64,000 nt of DNA, taken from assembly GCA_020850355.1 (NCBI GenBank), contig JADZEX010000020.1, positions 186,001-250,000 on the forward strand, given 5' to 3'. The notes under the pieces were generated by a model that saw nothing but the letters and a program-made list of their open reading frames with translations, made no database searches and had not been told where the DNA came from. The stretch is from Fimbriimonadaceae bacterium (GTDB lineage Bacteria; Armatimonadota; UBA10988). How positions within the stretch are numbered: the stretch's first letter is position 1; every line of letters starts with the position of its first letter. Both the position numbers and the translations under genes were made by a program. Of the stretch, positions 26,645 to 35,417 are shown piece after piece.

Positions 26645-29600
26645 CTACTTCGGCTCGCCTTCGTCGTCAGCGGCCTCCGGCAGCACCTCGGCCTCGGCCG
26701 GGGTCTGACCCGACATCATCAGCTTGCGCTGCGCGATGCGCTCTTCCTCCTCCAGCAGGTACAGCTCCTTCTCCTCGGCGCCGATGGTGCGCCAGATCAG
26801 GAACTGCTTGCGGAGCGTGTTCAGGAAGCGGCGGTTGACGCGCATCCAACTGCTGACGTCGCCGCTCTCGCGCCGCAGCACGATGTCGATCTCGTAGACG
26901 TCCTTCATGTCAATCGCCCGCGTGCGCAGGTTGACATGCTGCGAGACGCCCAGGTCGAACGGCGCCAGCCACGCCATCAGGCTGATCTCGTACCCCAGCC
27001 CGTGCTGCCCCGGCACCTCGGCCAGCTTCGTGCTCTCGGTCACGAAGTCGCCGATGCTGTACTCCTCGTAGGCGTTGAACCACTCCGCCATGAACTTGTT
27101 CATCGCCACGGCCTGCTTGCCGGTGACGCTGAACGGCAGCGGAATGGTCCAAATGTCGCCCTCCGGGTCGGGCACCTGCCAGCGCCGCTCGACACCCGGC
27201 GTGGCCACCTCGCCAGCCTTCTTGGCCGGATACAGCGTACTCAAGAAGACCACGCTGATCACGATGAAGGTCGACCAGATCGCCGCCAACGACGAGTAGT
27301 TCAGCGACAGTCCGGCCAACAGCCCGGTCGCCGCCAGGAAGAACGACAGCACCTGCCCGATCAGGTACCCCAGGATGGCGCCCAGGATCGAGTAGACCAG
27401 CGCCTCCGCCAGGAACAGGATCGCGACGTGCGAGGGCGCCAGGCCGATGCTCGAGAAGATCCCGATTTCGGTGAACCGCTCGTAGACTGCGCCGAGCATC
27501 GTATTGAGGACGATCAGCGCGGCGATCAGCACCGGGATCAGCAGGTCGGCCATGCCCGAGACGGAGGTCGAGTTGACCGAGCTGTAGCGCACGATCTCCT
27601 CGCCCTTACCGGCGTAGAGGTTGAACCCCAGCCGCGGCATCAGCGCGTCCAGCTTCTCCTGCACCATCTTGGCGTTGGTGAAGTTGGTGGCGATCGACCG
27701 CAACGAGCCGCCCATGTTGATCAGCGTCTCGAACGGAATGAAGACCGTCGCGTCGGGCGTCAGGTGGAGGTACTCCTGGAAGCCCTGCTCGCCTTCGCCG
27801 CTCTTGCTCCCGCCGCCGCCCTGCTGCCCCTGCATCTGCTGCATCATGATGAAGTCGACCGGGGTCAGCATCTCGCTGTCGAGGTCCTCCAGTTTCTTCA
27901 ACCGGGCGTTCTCGAAGATCCCGATCAGCTCAAACTCGATGCCGTTGATGCGGATCTTGGTCGACCCGATGTCCTTGGCGTCCAGGTTGAAGGCGTCGGC
28001 GATGCCCTCAGGCAGGATCACCGCGTAGCGGTCGGTGTCGTTGAACCACCGACTGCCCGGCAACAGGCTCCGCCCGATTCCCGAGACCGGATCCTCGTCG
28101 GGTGTCAGCCCCGCGATGGCCTTGGCGTCGTAGTCGGCATTCGACTTGTTCGAGGTGACGTTGACGAAGCTCTGCTCGCCGAGCTCGCTGGTGTAGTACC
28201 AAGCCCGGCCGGCGACCGCGTGGTCCTTGCCAAACTCGTCGTCAAGCAGCCGATAGGCCTGCTCCTCGAGCGGCTTCCAGACCGCGCTGCGGACCATGAT
28301 GCCCTGGTACTTGGGCTTGCCCGGGGCCTTCACGGTGTTGAACTTCAGCCGGTTCACGACCGAGGTGAACGAGAGCACCGTGAAGGTCAGCAGGACCAGC
28401 GTGACACAGGTCAGCGCGGTGCGCAGCGGGCGCCGCCGCATGTTGGAGATGCCAAGGTTGAAGGCCGCCTGGGCCACCCCCATGCGGCCGATGTCGGCGC
28501 TGTGGGTGCCGCCCATCTGACGCTGCAGCTCCTTGAGCTGCTCCTCGAACTTGCTGTAGATGATGAACATCACCAGCGAGCTGAGCGCCAGCATGATGAA
28601 GGCCAGCAAGATGATCACCGGGTTGATGGTGATCTTGAAGGCCGGGTGGACCTGACTGAAGATCAGGAAGACGCCCAGGAAGATCCCCAGGAAGTCGCGC
28701 ACCTGGCGGGCGATCTGCGGCCGCGCGAAGAGCAGGCGCTCGCTGAAGAAGGCGAACGGCAGCAGCAGCGCGAGGTAGAACACGACACCCTTGACGACGT
28801 CGTCGGCGGTCTTCTGAACATCCGGGTAGGCCCGCGACTCCAGCCCGTGGGCCGCCCGCGCGAGCGCCGAGAAGTCCTGGTAACGCCGCTCCCGCAGCGC
28901 CTTCAACGCCGAGTCCTTGCCGCCCGCGGTGAGGCCCAGCAGCTTGCCGGCCTCCTGGTGCAGGGCGTTGATCTTCTCGTTGATGATGCGGTAGCGGGCC
29001 AGCCGTTGGATCCGGAACTCGTTGAGATTCCACATGTCGGAGGCCACGATGTAGGGCGTGTAGTAGATCGCCGGGGTGACCTTGCTGTCCTTGACCTGCT
29101 CCAGCCCGATCTTGGCGGCCGGCAGGTAGACCCCCAGGGCCTGCACCTCATACCCGAAGCCCTCGGCCGCATCGCGGTCGTCGGCGACCTTCGGGAAGTG
29201 CTGGGCGTCGTTCGGCACGGCGGCCTTGGAGGGGTACGAGTTCAGCAGCACGAACCGCTTGGCGGCCAGCCCGGCGCCCATCACCACCTTGAAGCGCGAC
29301 CCGGGCCGGGCAAAGACTACGGCGCTGGTCTCGACGTGCGACTGCCACGGCTCGGGCTTCACCAGGGTGTAGCCGTACATCTGCGGCTCACCATCGGTGC
29401 GGCCGTCGTAGAGGCTGATGGTCTTCAGCACTTCCATCGTCTGCGGATCGACCAGCTCGTACATCGCCACCGAGACACACTCGAAGACGACGATGGTCAG
29501 CTCCCGCCGGGCGATGTCGACGGTGATGTCAATCGGATAGATCGCCGCGCCGTTCTGCCCGCGATCCGGGGCGTAGCGGATCTGCCCGTTCTGCGGGTCC

Positions 29601-31360
29601 AGCGCGTAGGCCTCCAGCGAGCACTTCCCGCCGCCGGAGTTCCAGCCCGAACTGGTCGGCGGCACACCGCGGAACTCGAACTTCGCCTCGGTGCCCTGGA
29701 CCATCTCAATCAGGTTGCCGCGGACCCCCATGTACGACTTGGACGGCGTCCGCAAGACGGCCAGCGCCTGCGGCACCGGCTTGTCCGGAATGAAGCTCTC
29801 GCGCGGGTCGAACTGGGCGACCCGACCGCCGACCGTGGCGAAGCCGCCCTGGCCGTGGATCCGATTGAGACTGGCCCGCTCGGGCAGCGGCACGGCCTCT
29901 TCGTTGAGCACGACATCGTACAGACAGGCCAAGAACCGCGCCTGCTTGAAGACCTTGTCGAAGTCGACGTTCTCGACGGTGTCGAACGGCGTGTCGACCA
30001 GCGGCCGGGAATCGTCGACCGTGCAGAAGGCCACCCCGAGGCCGCCGGCCGAGGTGTAAAACTCACTGCCGAAGGCGGCCTTGCCCGGAATGAAGTTGGA
30101 CCAGACCTTGCCCTGCACCGGGTTGATGCCGTCGGCGAAGGCCTTTTCGGGGTTCTCGCCGAGGCTCTCGGCGATCACCTCGGCCCGCTCGCGGCAGACC
30201 CGGCCGAGGTCGGCGAACTGCTGCCGGACCTGCTCCTTCTGGTTGATGAAGGAGCCCTTGTAGAACATCCCGACGCCCGAGGTCTTCGACCCCACGTCGA
30301 GGCTGCTGTACATCGAGATCGAGTCCGACCCATCGCTGAGCGCCTGGAAGTTCTTGTCGAGGTACTCGCGGGTACCGGCGAGGCCCTGGAAGTGGCCCGC
30401 TGTCAGCAACAGCCGGACCGTCCGGCCGGGCGGGTTGGCGACCAGCAGGCGGGCCAGCTCCAGCAGCGTCGCCACGCCCAGCGCCGACTCGGCCCCCGGC
30501 GCCAGGCTCGGTACCACCGAAATGGAATCGTAGAAGGCCTCCAGCAAGACGGTCTGGCCGGCCAACTGCGGGTTGGTGCCCGGAATCGTGGCAATCAGGT
30601 TGCGCGCGGGGCGCAGCATCCAAGGCATCCGGCAGGTCAGCCGCACCTGCAGCCCCGGCTGCGTGTCGAGCAGCGTGCGCAGGAAGTCGGCGTCGCCACG
30701 CTTCAAATAGAAGCGCGGCATGTCACATGGAATCGAGCTGAACTTGGCTTCGACCTCGCCGCGGACGGTCTCGTTGGGCTCGATGAAGACCACCGCCTGG
30801 GCCCCCAGCCGCGGGGCGTTGAACCATTGCGAGCCGGAGTTGAACTCAACCAGGGCGACGCTGCGTTCGACCTGCTGCCCATCGTAATCTTTGAGGTCGC
30901 TCAGCCCGCCGTAGATCAACTGCCCTTGGATGCCGTTGGGCGGCAACTGGCTGGTGCGCACGAGGTTCGGCCAGAGCGGCCAGAGCGGCACCTTCTGCCC
31001 GAGCGGCGTGCCGTCGGCGCGGAGCACCTGCAACTGCGCCCCGTTGTCGACCGGAATCGGCACCGTGAACTGCTGCACCTGCACATCGCGCACGCCGAGC
31101 CGTTCAAGTTGCTCGCGGAGGTAGGTGGCGGCCTGGTCACAGCCGGGGTAGCCGGTGACCCGCGAGCCAAGCGCGACCAGCTCTTCGACGTAGGTGCGCA
31201 GTTGCTGCTCGTCGACGCTGCTGGCGATCTCGGCGAAGCGCGCCCGGTCGCCGGCGCTCACCACGACCTGCGCCGGCAGGCGGCCAAGGAGCGCCGGCAG
31301 CAGCGCCAGCGCGAGCCACAGACGCAGGCACGAACCGTTGGTGGGACGCGTCGCCGTCAT
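26645..31360 (-). CDS. M28-like peptidase/PA-type N-terminal half fused to FtsX/MacB-like ABC permease C-terminal half
   Basis: About 1571 aa; N-term VEELVALGSRVTGYPGCDQAATYLREQLERLG (M28); C-term SNMRRRPLRTALTCVTLVLLTFTVLSF and EIGIFSSIGLAPSHVAILFLAEALVYSILGAILGYLIGQ (FtsX). Confidence 0.85.
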   Translation of the reverse strand: MTATRPTNGSCLRLWLALALLPALLGRLPAQVVVSAGDRARFAEIASSVDEQQLRTYVEELVALGSRVTGYPGCDQAATYLREQLERLGVRDVQVQQFTVPIPVDNGAQLQVLRADGTPLGQKVPLWPLWPNLVRTSQLPPNGIQGQLIYGGLSDLKDYDGQQVERSVALVEFNSGSQWFNAPRLGAQAVVFIEPNETVRGEVEAKFSSIPCDMPRFYLKRGDADFLRTLLDTQPGLQVRLTCRMPWMLRPARNLIATIPGTNPQLAGQTVLLEAFYDSISVVPSLAPGAESALGVATLLELARLLVANPPGRTVRLLLTAGHFQGLAGTREYLDKNFQALSDGSDSISMYSSLDVGSKTSGVGMFYKGSFINQKEQVRQQFADLGRVCRERAEVIAESLGENPEKAFADGINPVQGKVWSNFIPGKAAFGSEFYTSAGGLGVAFCTVDDSRPLVDTPFDTVENVDFDKVFKQARFLACLYDVVLNEEAVPLPERASLNRIHGQGGFATVGGRVAQFDPRESFIPDKPVPQALAVLRTPSKSYMGVRGNLIEMVQGTEAKFEFRGVPPTSSGWNSGGGKCSLEAYALDPQNGQIRYAPDRGQNGAAIYPIDITVDIARRELTIVVFECVSVAMYELVDPQTMEVLKTISLYDGRTDGEPQMYGYTLVKPEPWQSHVETSAVVFARPGSRFKVVMGAGLAAKRFVLLNSYPSKAAVPNDAQHFPKVADDRDAAEGFGYEVQALGVYLPAAKIGLEQVKDSKVTPAIYYTPYIVASDMWNLNEFRIQRLARYRIINEKINALHQEAGKLLGLTAGGKDSALKALRERRYQDFSALARAAHGLESRAYPDVQKTADDVVKGVVFYLALLLPFAFFSERLLFARPQIARQVRDFLGIFLGVFLIFSQVHPAFKITINPVIILLAFIMLALSSLVMFIIYSKFEEQLKELQRQMGGTHSADIGRMGVAQAAFNLGISNMRRRPLRTALTCVTLVLLTFTVLSFTSVVNRLKFNTVKAPGKPKYQGIMVRSAVWKPLEEQAYRLLDDEFGKDHAVAGRAWYYTSELGEQSFVNVTSNKSNADYDAKAIAGLTPDEDPVSGIGRSLLPGSRWFNDTDRYAVILPEGIADAFNLDAKDIGSTKIRINGIEFELIGIFENARLKKLEDLDSEMLTPVDFIMMQQMQGQQGGGGSKSGEGEQGFQEYLHLTPDATVFIPFETLINMGGSLRSIATNFTNAKMVQEKLDALMPRLGFNLYAGKGEEIVRYSSVNSTSVSGMADLLIPVLIAALIVLNTMLGAVYERFTEIGIFSSIGLAPSHVAILFLAEALVYSILGAILGYLIGQVLSFFLAATGLLAGLSLNYSSLAAIWSTFIVISVVFLSTLYPAKKAGEVATPGVERRWQVPDPEGDIWTIPLPFSVTGKQAVAMNKFMAEWFNAYEEYSIGDFVTESTKLAEVPGQHGLGYEISLMAWLAPFDLGVSQHVNLRTRAIDMKDVYEIDIVLRRESGDVSSWMRVNRRFLNTLRKQFLIWRTIGAEEKELYLLEEEERIAQRKLMMSGQTPAEAEVLPEAADDEGEPK

Positions 31361-31453
31361 CCGGGGACCCTTTCCTGTCACGGGGGAAGCCGCTTCGCCG
31401 GGCCGCGCGGCAGCCGCGCACGAAGTGCCTCGGCGGCCAGCGTCGACCGCCGG

Positions 31454-31482
31454 ACTATAGCACAAAGCCGATCCATCGTCAA
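31454..31482 (-). promoter_or_regulatory. Sigma70-like promoter for the M28-FtsX gene
   Basis: Minus strand TTGACG-17 bp-TATAGT. Confidence 0.65.
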
Positions 31483-31606
31483 CTTTGCCCAGCCGCTGCC
31501 AACCAGCCATGGAAGCCGCTTCCCGGGCGCCTTCGCGAGGGCTGTCGCGAGCGCCGCACGGTGGCTTCTTCGGCGGCCGGCGGGCTCCTCCTTCTGACGC
31601 GATGAA

Positions 31607-31635
31607 TTGACAACGCGGGCGGCATCTTGCAGACT
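31607..31635 (+). promoter_or_regulatory. Possible promoter for the divergent TPR gene
   Basis: TTGACA-17 bp-CAGACT (consensus -35, weak -10). Confidence 0.4.
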
Positions 31636-31672
31636 CGCTAACGTCGGCTGAACCGCGATCGGGAGTGGGACG

Positions 31673-32122
31673 ATGGGTGACGATCCACGCTGGGACGAGG
31701 CGCGCGCGGCGCTCAAGGAAAAGCGCTGGCTGGATGCGGTGGCGGCGTTGCAGGCGATCTGCGACGACGACGAGGACGACGCCGAAGCGGCCTGCTTCCT
31801 GGGGGCCTGTTTCGGACAGATCCACGACTTCGTGGCGGCGGAGTTCTACCTCTCGCGGGCCTGCGAAGTGGCGCCCCAGATGCCGCAGGCGCACTTCAAC
31901 CTGGGCCGCTGCTTCGAGCAGCGCCACCGCCTGGAAGAGGCCATTCGCAGTTACGAGAATGCCCTCCGGGCGCAGCGCGACTATGCGCCGGCCCGGGCCC
32001 GCCTGCAGGCGCTGCACGCGGTCACTTCGCCGGATGTCCGGACGGCCGAGGAGGAGGCCGCCCTGGCCGCCGAACACAAGGCCGATGCGGTGCATGTCCG
32101 CGAAGGCCCGACCGAGGCCTGA
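31673..32122 (+). CDS. Small TPR-repeat protein
   Basis: LKEKRWLDAVAALQAICDDDEDDAEAACFLGACFGQ...PQAHFNLGRCFEQRHRLEEAIRSYENAL. Confidence 0.75.
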   Translation: MGDDPRWDEARAALKEKRWLDAVAALQAICDDDEDDAEAACFLGACFGQIHDFVAAEFYLSRACEVAPQMPQAHFNLGRCFEQRHRLEEAIRSYENALRAQRDYAPARARLQALHAVTSPDVRTAEEEAALAAEHKADAVHVREGPTEA

Positions 32123-32146
32123 CCGGGCGCCGCCCGAGCGCCTGCG

Positions 32147-33352
32147 ATGCAGCCTGCGGAGCAACTGGAACTGGGGCGCGAGGCCCTGCGCCGCCGCGAC
32201 TGGCGGCGGGCGGCCGAGCTGTTGCAGCCGCTCTGCGCGCACTGGCCCGACTCTGCCGACCTGCACCTCTGGTGCGGCCTGGCGTGGCTCCGTCGGCGGC
32301 GCCCGGCGACGGCCTGGCCACTCCTCCAGCGGGCCGTCGAGCTGCGGCCCGACGACCCGGCCGGGCAGTACAACCTCGGTCGCTGCCTGCTCGATCTGCG
32401 CCGCCGCCGCGAGGCGGAGCCGTGTCTGCGGCAGGCGCTGCAGCTCGATCCGTGGCACGAGCCGAGTCGGCTGCTGTTGCGCCGGTTGCGGATCCGCGTG
32501 CCGCGGCCGACGCCCGCCGGCCCACCGCTCGGCGACCGGGCGCTGCGCTCCTGCGAGCTGGCGCCGCTGCTCCGGCACAGCCTGCTGCTCGGCGGGCTGC
32601 TGACGCTGGGGCTGCTGTTACTGGCCGGCACGGCGGCGCTGGCGGGGGCGCCGGAGCGGGTCTGGCAGACCGGGTTGGCGCTGAGCTTCGCGGCCGGCGG
32701 GTTGGTCTGCGCGGCCGGCTTCGGCGGCGGTGTGGTCGCCAACCTGGTGCTGCGGCAGCGGGGGGGCTGGCTGGTTTGCGTCGACGCCGCCACGCCGGCG
32801 TTGCGGCTCAGTGCGGTCGACCCGTTGGTGCCGGCCGAGACCCTGACCTGGCTGGCCTTGCTGTTGTTGCTGGGCCACCTGCTGATCGGCCCGAGCGCCG
32901 CGGCGATGCTGGCGATCTTGCTGGAAGAGTTCCTCGGCTGGGGCGGCGCCGACGCGGTCGGGCTGCTCTGGATGGGCGTGGCGATCGGCGAACTGCTGCT
33001 CCTGGGCGGCGGTTACGTCGCGGCGGCGACGCTGGTGGGGCAGTTCAACACCGCCGCGGCGCGCCGTGGCGGGCTGCGCTTCGGACACCGCTACGACGGC
33101 CCGGTCAGCGAAGTGCTGTGGTTCGATCGGGCCGACGCCAGCCGCCTGGGCCGGTCCATGCTGGCGCTGCCGCTGCTGGCTCTGCTGCTCCCGCTGGTCG
33201 TGCTCCAGGCGACCATCTGGTGGCCGCCGGCGCTGGCGCTGCTGCTGCTGGCACTCTTGCTGTGGTACCTGCTGCCGCCGCTGGCGGTGGCTCTGTATAA
33301 TGGTCTCGCCCGTCGCTGGGGCGGCTGGCAGTTCGAGCTGGCGGCCGACTGA
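32147..33352 (+). CDS. TPR protein with C-terminal multi-TM domain
   Basis: LLQRAVELRPDDPAGQYNLGRCLLDLRRRREAEPCLRQALQLDPW then several hydrophobic segments. Confidence 0.7.
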   Translation: MQPAEQLELGREALRRRDWRRAAELLQPLCAHWPDSADLHLWCGLAWLRRRRPATAWPLLQRAVELRPDDPAGQYNLGRCLLDLRRRREAEPCLRQALQLDPWHEPSRLLLRRLRIRVPRPTPAGPPLGDRALRSCELAPLLRHSLLLGGLLTLGLLLLAGTAALAGAPERVWQTGLALSFAAGGLVCAAGFGGGVVANLVLRQRGGWLVCVDAATPALRLSAVDPLVPAETLTWLALLLLLGHLLIGPSAAAMLAILLEEFLGWGGADAVGLLWMGVAIGELLLLGGGYVAAATLVGQFNTAAARRGGLRFGHRYDGPVSEVLWFDRADASRLGRSMLALPLLALLLPLVVLQATIWWPPALALLLLALLLWYLLPPLAVALYNGLARRWGGWQFELAAD

Positions 33353-33376
33353 GGCCGTCGCACTGAGGTAAGTCGC

Positions 33377-34822
33377 ATGCATCTGCTGTGCCGTGAAGGA
33401 CTCGCTGCTGCTCTCGCCGCCGGGGCCGGTTATGCCGACGCTCGGGGGCTGCTGACGCGCTGGGAGTACCTCGGCGCGAAACACGGTCGGCCCAGCGACG
33501 TGACGCAGACCGAGGATCTGGGGATCAGCCTGCGGGTGCTGGTGGACGGCGCCTGGGGCTTCGCCGCGACGGCGCGCCCGACCCGCGAGGCGGTGCTCGC
33601 GACCGCGCAGCGCGCCGTTGCCAACGCCCGCGAGGCGGCCCGCTTCCGGCGCCAGCCGGTGCAGTTGGCCCCCGAGCCGGTGGTGACGGCCCGCTACGAG
33701 ACGCCGCGGCAGCAGGACCCTTGGACGGTCTCGCTGAGCAGCAAGCTGGATTTGCTGGTGCGGGTCAGCGAGCTGTTGGAGCAGGAGCCGGCGGTGCGCG
33801 TCGGGGAGGCCCGGATGGGCTTCCGGACCGAGGAACAGGTCTTCCTGACCAGTGAGGGCAGCGTGATCGACCAAACGCTGCACTGGGCCGGCTGCGGGAT
33901 CGCCGCGACGACCACCGGGCCGGGCGGGATCCAGCGGCGCAGCTACCCGTCGAGCTGGCTACAGTGGATCAGCGGCGGCTACGAACTGCTCGACCGTTAC
34001 GACCTGCTGTCCCATGCGGCGCAATGCGCGGCCGAGGCGGCGGCGCTGCAGCAGGCCGATCCGTGCCCGGCCGGCGAGTTTGACCTGATTCTGGACCCTC
34101 AGCAGTTGACGCTGCAGATTCACGAGAGCGTGGGTCATCCGCTGGAGCTCGACCGCGTGCTGGGCGGCGAGGCCAACTACGCGGGCACCTCCTTCGCGAC
34201 GCCCGACCTGTGCGGCTCGTTGCAGTACGGCAGCCCGCTGGTCACGCTGACCGCCGATGCGACGTTGCCGGAGGGTGTCGCGACCTTCGGCTTCGACGAC
34301 GAGGGCGTCGCCGCGCAGAAGTGGTCGCTGGTCGAAGACGGCGTGCTGCGTAGCTACCTGACCAGTCGCGAGTACGCCGGCGTCGTCGGGGAGCAGCGCA
34401 GCCGGGGCACGATGCGGGCCGACGGCTGGCGCCACGTGCCGATCGTCCGGATGGTCAACATCAGCCTCGAACCCGGTCGCGAGCCACTCAGTCTGGAGGA
34501 GCTGATCGCCGACACGAAGCACGGGCTGCTGATGTCCACCAACCGCTCCTGGAGCATCGACCAGCGCCGGGTGAACTTCCAGTTCGGCTGTGAGCTGGCC
34601 TACGAGATTCGCCACGGCAAGCTCGGCCGGCTGCTGCGCAACCCGACCTACCAGGGTTACACGACGGGCTTCTGGAACCGTTGCGACGCCATTTGCGACG
34701 CCCGCGAGTGGTCCCACTGGGGCATCTTCAACTGCGGCAAGGGACAACCCCCGCAGACCGCCGAGATGAGCCACGGCTCGTCGCCGGCGCGCTTCCGGCA
34801 GGTCAACTGCGGCGTCTCCTGA
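33377..34822 (+). CDS. tldD: TldD/PmbA family metallopeptidase (TldD type)
   Basis: LQIHESVGHPLELDRVLGGEANYAGTSF (HExxxH) and NCGKGQPPQTAEMSHGSSPARF. Confidence 0.92.
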   Translation: MHLLCREGLAAALAAGAGYADARGLLTRWEYLGAKHGRPSDVTQTEDLGISLRVLVDGAWGFAATARPTREAVLATAQRAVANAREAARFRRQPVQLAPEPVVTARYETPRQQDPWTVSLSSKLDLLVRVSELLEQEPAVRVGEARMGFRTEEQVFLTSEGSVIDQTLHWAGCGIAATTTGPGGIQRRSYPSSWLQWISGGYELLDRYDLLSHAAQCAAEAAALQQADPCPAGEFDLILDPQQLTLQIHESVGHPLELDRVLGGEANYAGTSFATPDLCGSLQYGSPLVTLTADATLPEGVATFGFDDEGVAAQKWSLVEDGVLRSYLTSREYAGVVGEQRSRGTMRADGWRHVPIVRMVNISLEPGREPLSLEELIADTKHGLLMSTNRSWSIDQRRVNFQFGCELAYEIRHGKLGRLLRNPTYQGYTTGFWNRCDAICDAREWSHWGIFNCGKGQPPQTAEMSHGSSPARFRQVNCGVS

Positions 34823-34835
34823 GCCTGCTCAACGC

Positions 34836-34865
34836 CGCGGGCCGGGCGGCAGCGCCCGGCCCGCG
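34836..34865. terminator. Bidirectional hairpin between convergent tldD and tlpA-like genes
   Basis: CGCGGGCCGGGC-GGCAGC-GCCCGGCCCGCG, 12-bp perfect stem. Confidence 0.55.
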
Positions 34866-34889
34866 AAAGGTCGATCCAGGTGGTGGCGT

Positions 34890-35417
34890 TCAGTTCGCCG
34901 GGGCCGGCGCCTTCAGGGCGGCCTCGACCGCCTGGTGGATCTCCTCGCCGGTGTTGTCGTCGAAGCCGACAGTCTTCCAGGCGACCTTGCCGTCCTTACC
35001 GATCAGGTAGAAGGCCGGGATGCCCTGCACCTTGTAAGCGTCGCCGGCCTTGCCGTCGGGGTCCATCGGCACGCGGAAGTCGTACTTGTTGGTCTTCAGG
35101 AAGCTCTTCACCCGCGCCGCCTCTTCGCCGCAGTTGACCGCCAGCACGACCAGCTTGCCTTCCTTGGCGGCCGGCGTCTCGCTGAGCTTCTGGGTGTGCG
35201 GCAGCGCAGCGCGACAGGGCGGGCACCAGGTGGCCCAGAAGTCAAGGTAGACCACCTTGCCCTTCAGGTCGCTGAGCTTCACTTCCTGGCCATCGAGGTC
35301 CTTGAGCTGGATCTGCGGCGCCGTGGTGCCGACCGCCAGGCCGTCTTCGTCGGCCGACATCGGGGCCACCAGCAGGCCAACCAGCAGCAGTCCCAGCAAC
35401 CAGCCATACTTGCGCAT
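34890..35417 (-). CDS. TlpA/ResA-like thioredoxin-family protein
   Basis: Signal peptide; LKGKVVYLDFWATWCPPCRAALPHTQ; VQGIPAFYLIGKDG. Confidence 0.92.
   Translation of the reverse strand: MRKYGWLLGLLLVGLLVAPMSADEDGLAVGTTAPQIQLKDLDGQEVKLSDLKGKVVYLDFWATWCPPCRAALPHTQKLSETPAAKEGKLVVLAVNCGEEAARVKSFLKTNKYDFRVPMDPDGKAGDAYKVQGIPAFYLIGKDGKVAWKTVGFDDNTGEEIHQAVEAALKAPAPAN

Noticed and set aside
31361-32578. N-terminal 400-aa extension of the 1977-aa minus-strand ORF
   Set aside because: Overlaps divergent TPR genes and a good promoter; signal peptide and peptidase domain start at ATG 31360.
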